Source: Chelativorans alearensis
GTDB lineage: Bacteria; Pseudomonadota; Alphaproteobacteria; Rhizobiales; Rhizobiaceae
Assembly: GCF_010993735.1 (NCBI RefSeq)
Contig: NZ_WQNI01000021.1
Location: forward strand, 1-64,000
Direction of reading: 5' to 3'
Length of the DNA: 64,000 bases
The notes under the pieces are model-generated. The model ran no database searches. It saw only the letters and a program-made list of their open reading frames with translations, and was not told where the DNA came from. The position numbers were made by a program, and so were the translations under genes. Of this stretch, positions 63,290 to 64,000 are shown in pieces; position 1 is the first letter of the stretch, and every line of letters begins with the position of its first letter.

Positions 63290-63943
63290 TCATTCGCACC
63301 ATCGGAATTCCGTCACGTGCTCCGGCGGCTCGAGGCCGGCGAGGTTGCGCGGGTCGGGTTCGGGTCTTCCAACCCCACGGGTGACGGGGATGACGCCAGC
63401 CCATATTGGCAGTGCGTAATCCTCCTCGTCGTCCACCGGTCCGCCGCTGCGGACCTTCGCGCTGCCCTCGGCGATCTTCAGCGACAGAAGCGTGGTCGCC
63501 TTCAATTCCTGCGGCTGCATCGGCCTGAGCGCTGCTGCGCGCCCTGGCCAGAGGCCCTCGATGAAGGCGGTGAGCCGGGCCTCCTTCTGGTTCTCCAGCA
63601 CCGGCTCCGCCCGGCCGAACAGCATGACGGCCCGCGAGTTCACCGAATGGTGGAATCCCGAGCGCGCCATGACGAAGCCGTCGAGGATCGCGACCGTGAG
63701 GCAGACCTCCTGCCCCCGGCTTTGGCGGATCGCACGACTGGCGGAAGAGCCGTGCCAGTAGACGTGGTCACCTTCCCGCCATTGCAGCGTCGGCGTCACA
63801 TAGGGCTTCCCATCGATCACATAGCCCACCGAGCACATCGGTTGGGCATCGAGAATGGCATTGATTGTGGCCCGGTCAAAGGTGCCGCGCTGGTGGAGGC
63901 GGCGCAGACGGCTGCGCTCGGTCACGGAAAGAACTTCTGTCAT
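63290..63943 (-). CDS. Pyridoxamine 5'-phosphate oxidase-like flavin-binding protein
   Basis: A 217-residue protein from ATG 63943; the longer start at 63997 adds 18 atypical residues. It begins with RSRLRRLHQRGTFDRATINA and has the split-barrel flavin fold: PMCSVGYVIDGKPYVTPTLQ, VYWHGSSASRAIR and VMLFGRAEPV. This NimA/PPOX-like group (often annotated flavin-nucleotide-binding) has poorly known substrates; the ligand may be FMN or a deazaflavin. Its upstream region reaches the window end. Confidence 0.85.
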   Translation of the reverse strand: MTEVLSVTERSRLRRLHQRGTFDRATINAILDAQPMCSVGYVIDGKPYVTPTLQWREGDHVYWHGSSASRAIRQSRGQEVCLTVAILDGFVMARSGFHHSVNSRAVMLFGRAEPVLENQKEARLTAFIEGLWPGRAAALRPMQPQELKATTLLSLKIAEGSAKVRSGGPVDDEEDYALPIWAGVIPVTRGVGRPEPDPRNLAGLEPPEHVTEFRWCE

Positions 63944-64000
63944 GTTGGTCTCGTTTGGCTTGCTGGCCTGACTCTTTCGCGATATTGGCAGGAACAAAAT

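Noticed and set aside
1-64000. CRISPR array, tRNA, rRNA, phage integrase or attachment site
   Set aside because: No regularly spaced repeats, no tRNA-like cloverleaf with a TTCRA loop, and no integrase or phage structural motif was seen.

Overview
The window looks like alphaproteobacterial DNA: high GC, tight operons with ATGA/TGATG start-stop overlaps, betaine/sarcosine/serine genes, TRAP and TAXI-TRAP transporters, LigM/LigAB-type aromatic genes and a napEFDABC operon. I cannot name the genus. I see no tRNA, rRNA, CRISPR array or intact mobile element.

(1) 1-9.9 kb, methylamine and one-carbon nitrogen metabolism. Broken sarcosine oxidase pieces are followed by glyA (serine hydroxymethyltransferase) and sdaA (serine ammonia-lyase). 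A convergent proXWV-type betaine ABC transporter, two paralogous short-chain dehydrogenases and a FadR-type GntR regulator follow; a perfect 8-bp-arm palindrome is the likely GntR operator. A second, decayed sdaA 3' end lies at 9.8 kb.

(2) 10-20.4 kb, a catabolic operon fed by a DctPQM TRAP transporter: DapA-family lyase/deaminase, aldehyde dehydrogenase, P5C-reductase-like protein, FAD amine oxidoreductase and LysR, with a proline-racemase-family enzyme convergent to them. The enzyme set resembles hydroxyproline breakdown, but the racemase homologue has Ser/Thr where racemases have Cys/Cys.

(3) 20.4-34.6 kb, the most novel part: an aromatic degradation island. It holds a single-chain alpha/beta hydrolase-LigA fusion with LigB (extradiol dioxygenase), a frameshifted YciI-like gene, a PcaQ-like LysR, a TAXI-TRAP transporter, a formylglycine-type sulfatase, a Tat-exported alpha/beta hydrolase, metF, purU (frameshifted), a LysR with two DNA-binding domains, and a LigM/DesA-type tetrahydrofolate O-demethylase. 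Two operons carry the same 44-bp composite operator with identical spacing. Together these suggest uptake of a (possibly sulfated) methoxylated aromatic, desulfation, O-demethylation to C1-THF and ring cleavage.

(4) 34.6-64 kb, a metal and low-oxygen stress/respiration island: Cu-type P1B ATPase with variant metal-binding domains, small membrane proteins, an accessory FtsH, FtsX-like permease and HlyD adaptor, CBS protein, cytochrome b561 (frameshifted), a PRPP synthetase / AMP-phosphorylase-like / beta-CASP nuclease trio, Met-rich periplasmic protein, multicopper oxidase, hydrolase, CPBP-like protein, Acg-like nitroreductase, and napEFDABC with an in-frame TAG in napA. FNR/FixK-like boxes lie in several intergenic regions. 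The right edge has a DedA-family protein, remnants of a P-type ATPase and an IS5-family transposase, and a flavin-binding PPOX protein.
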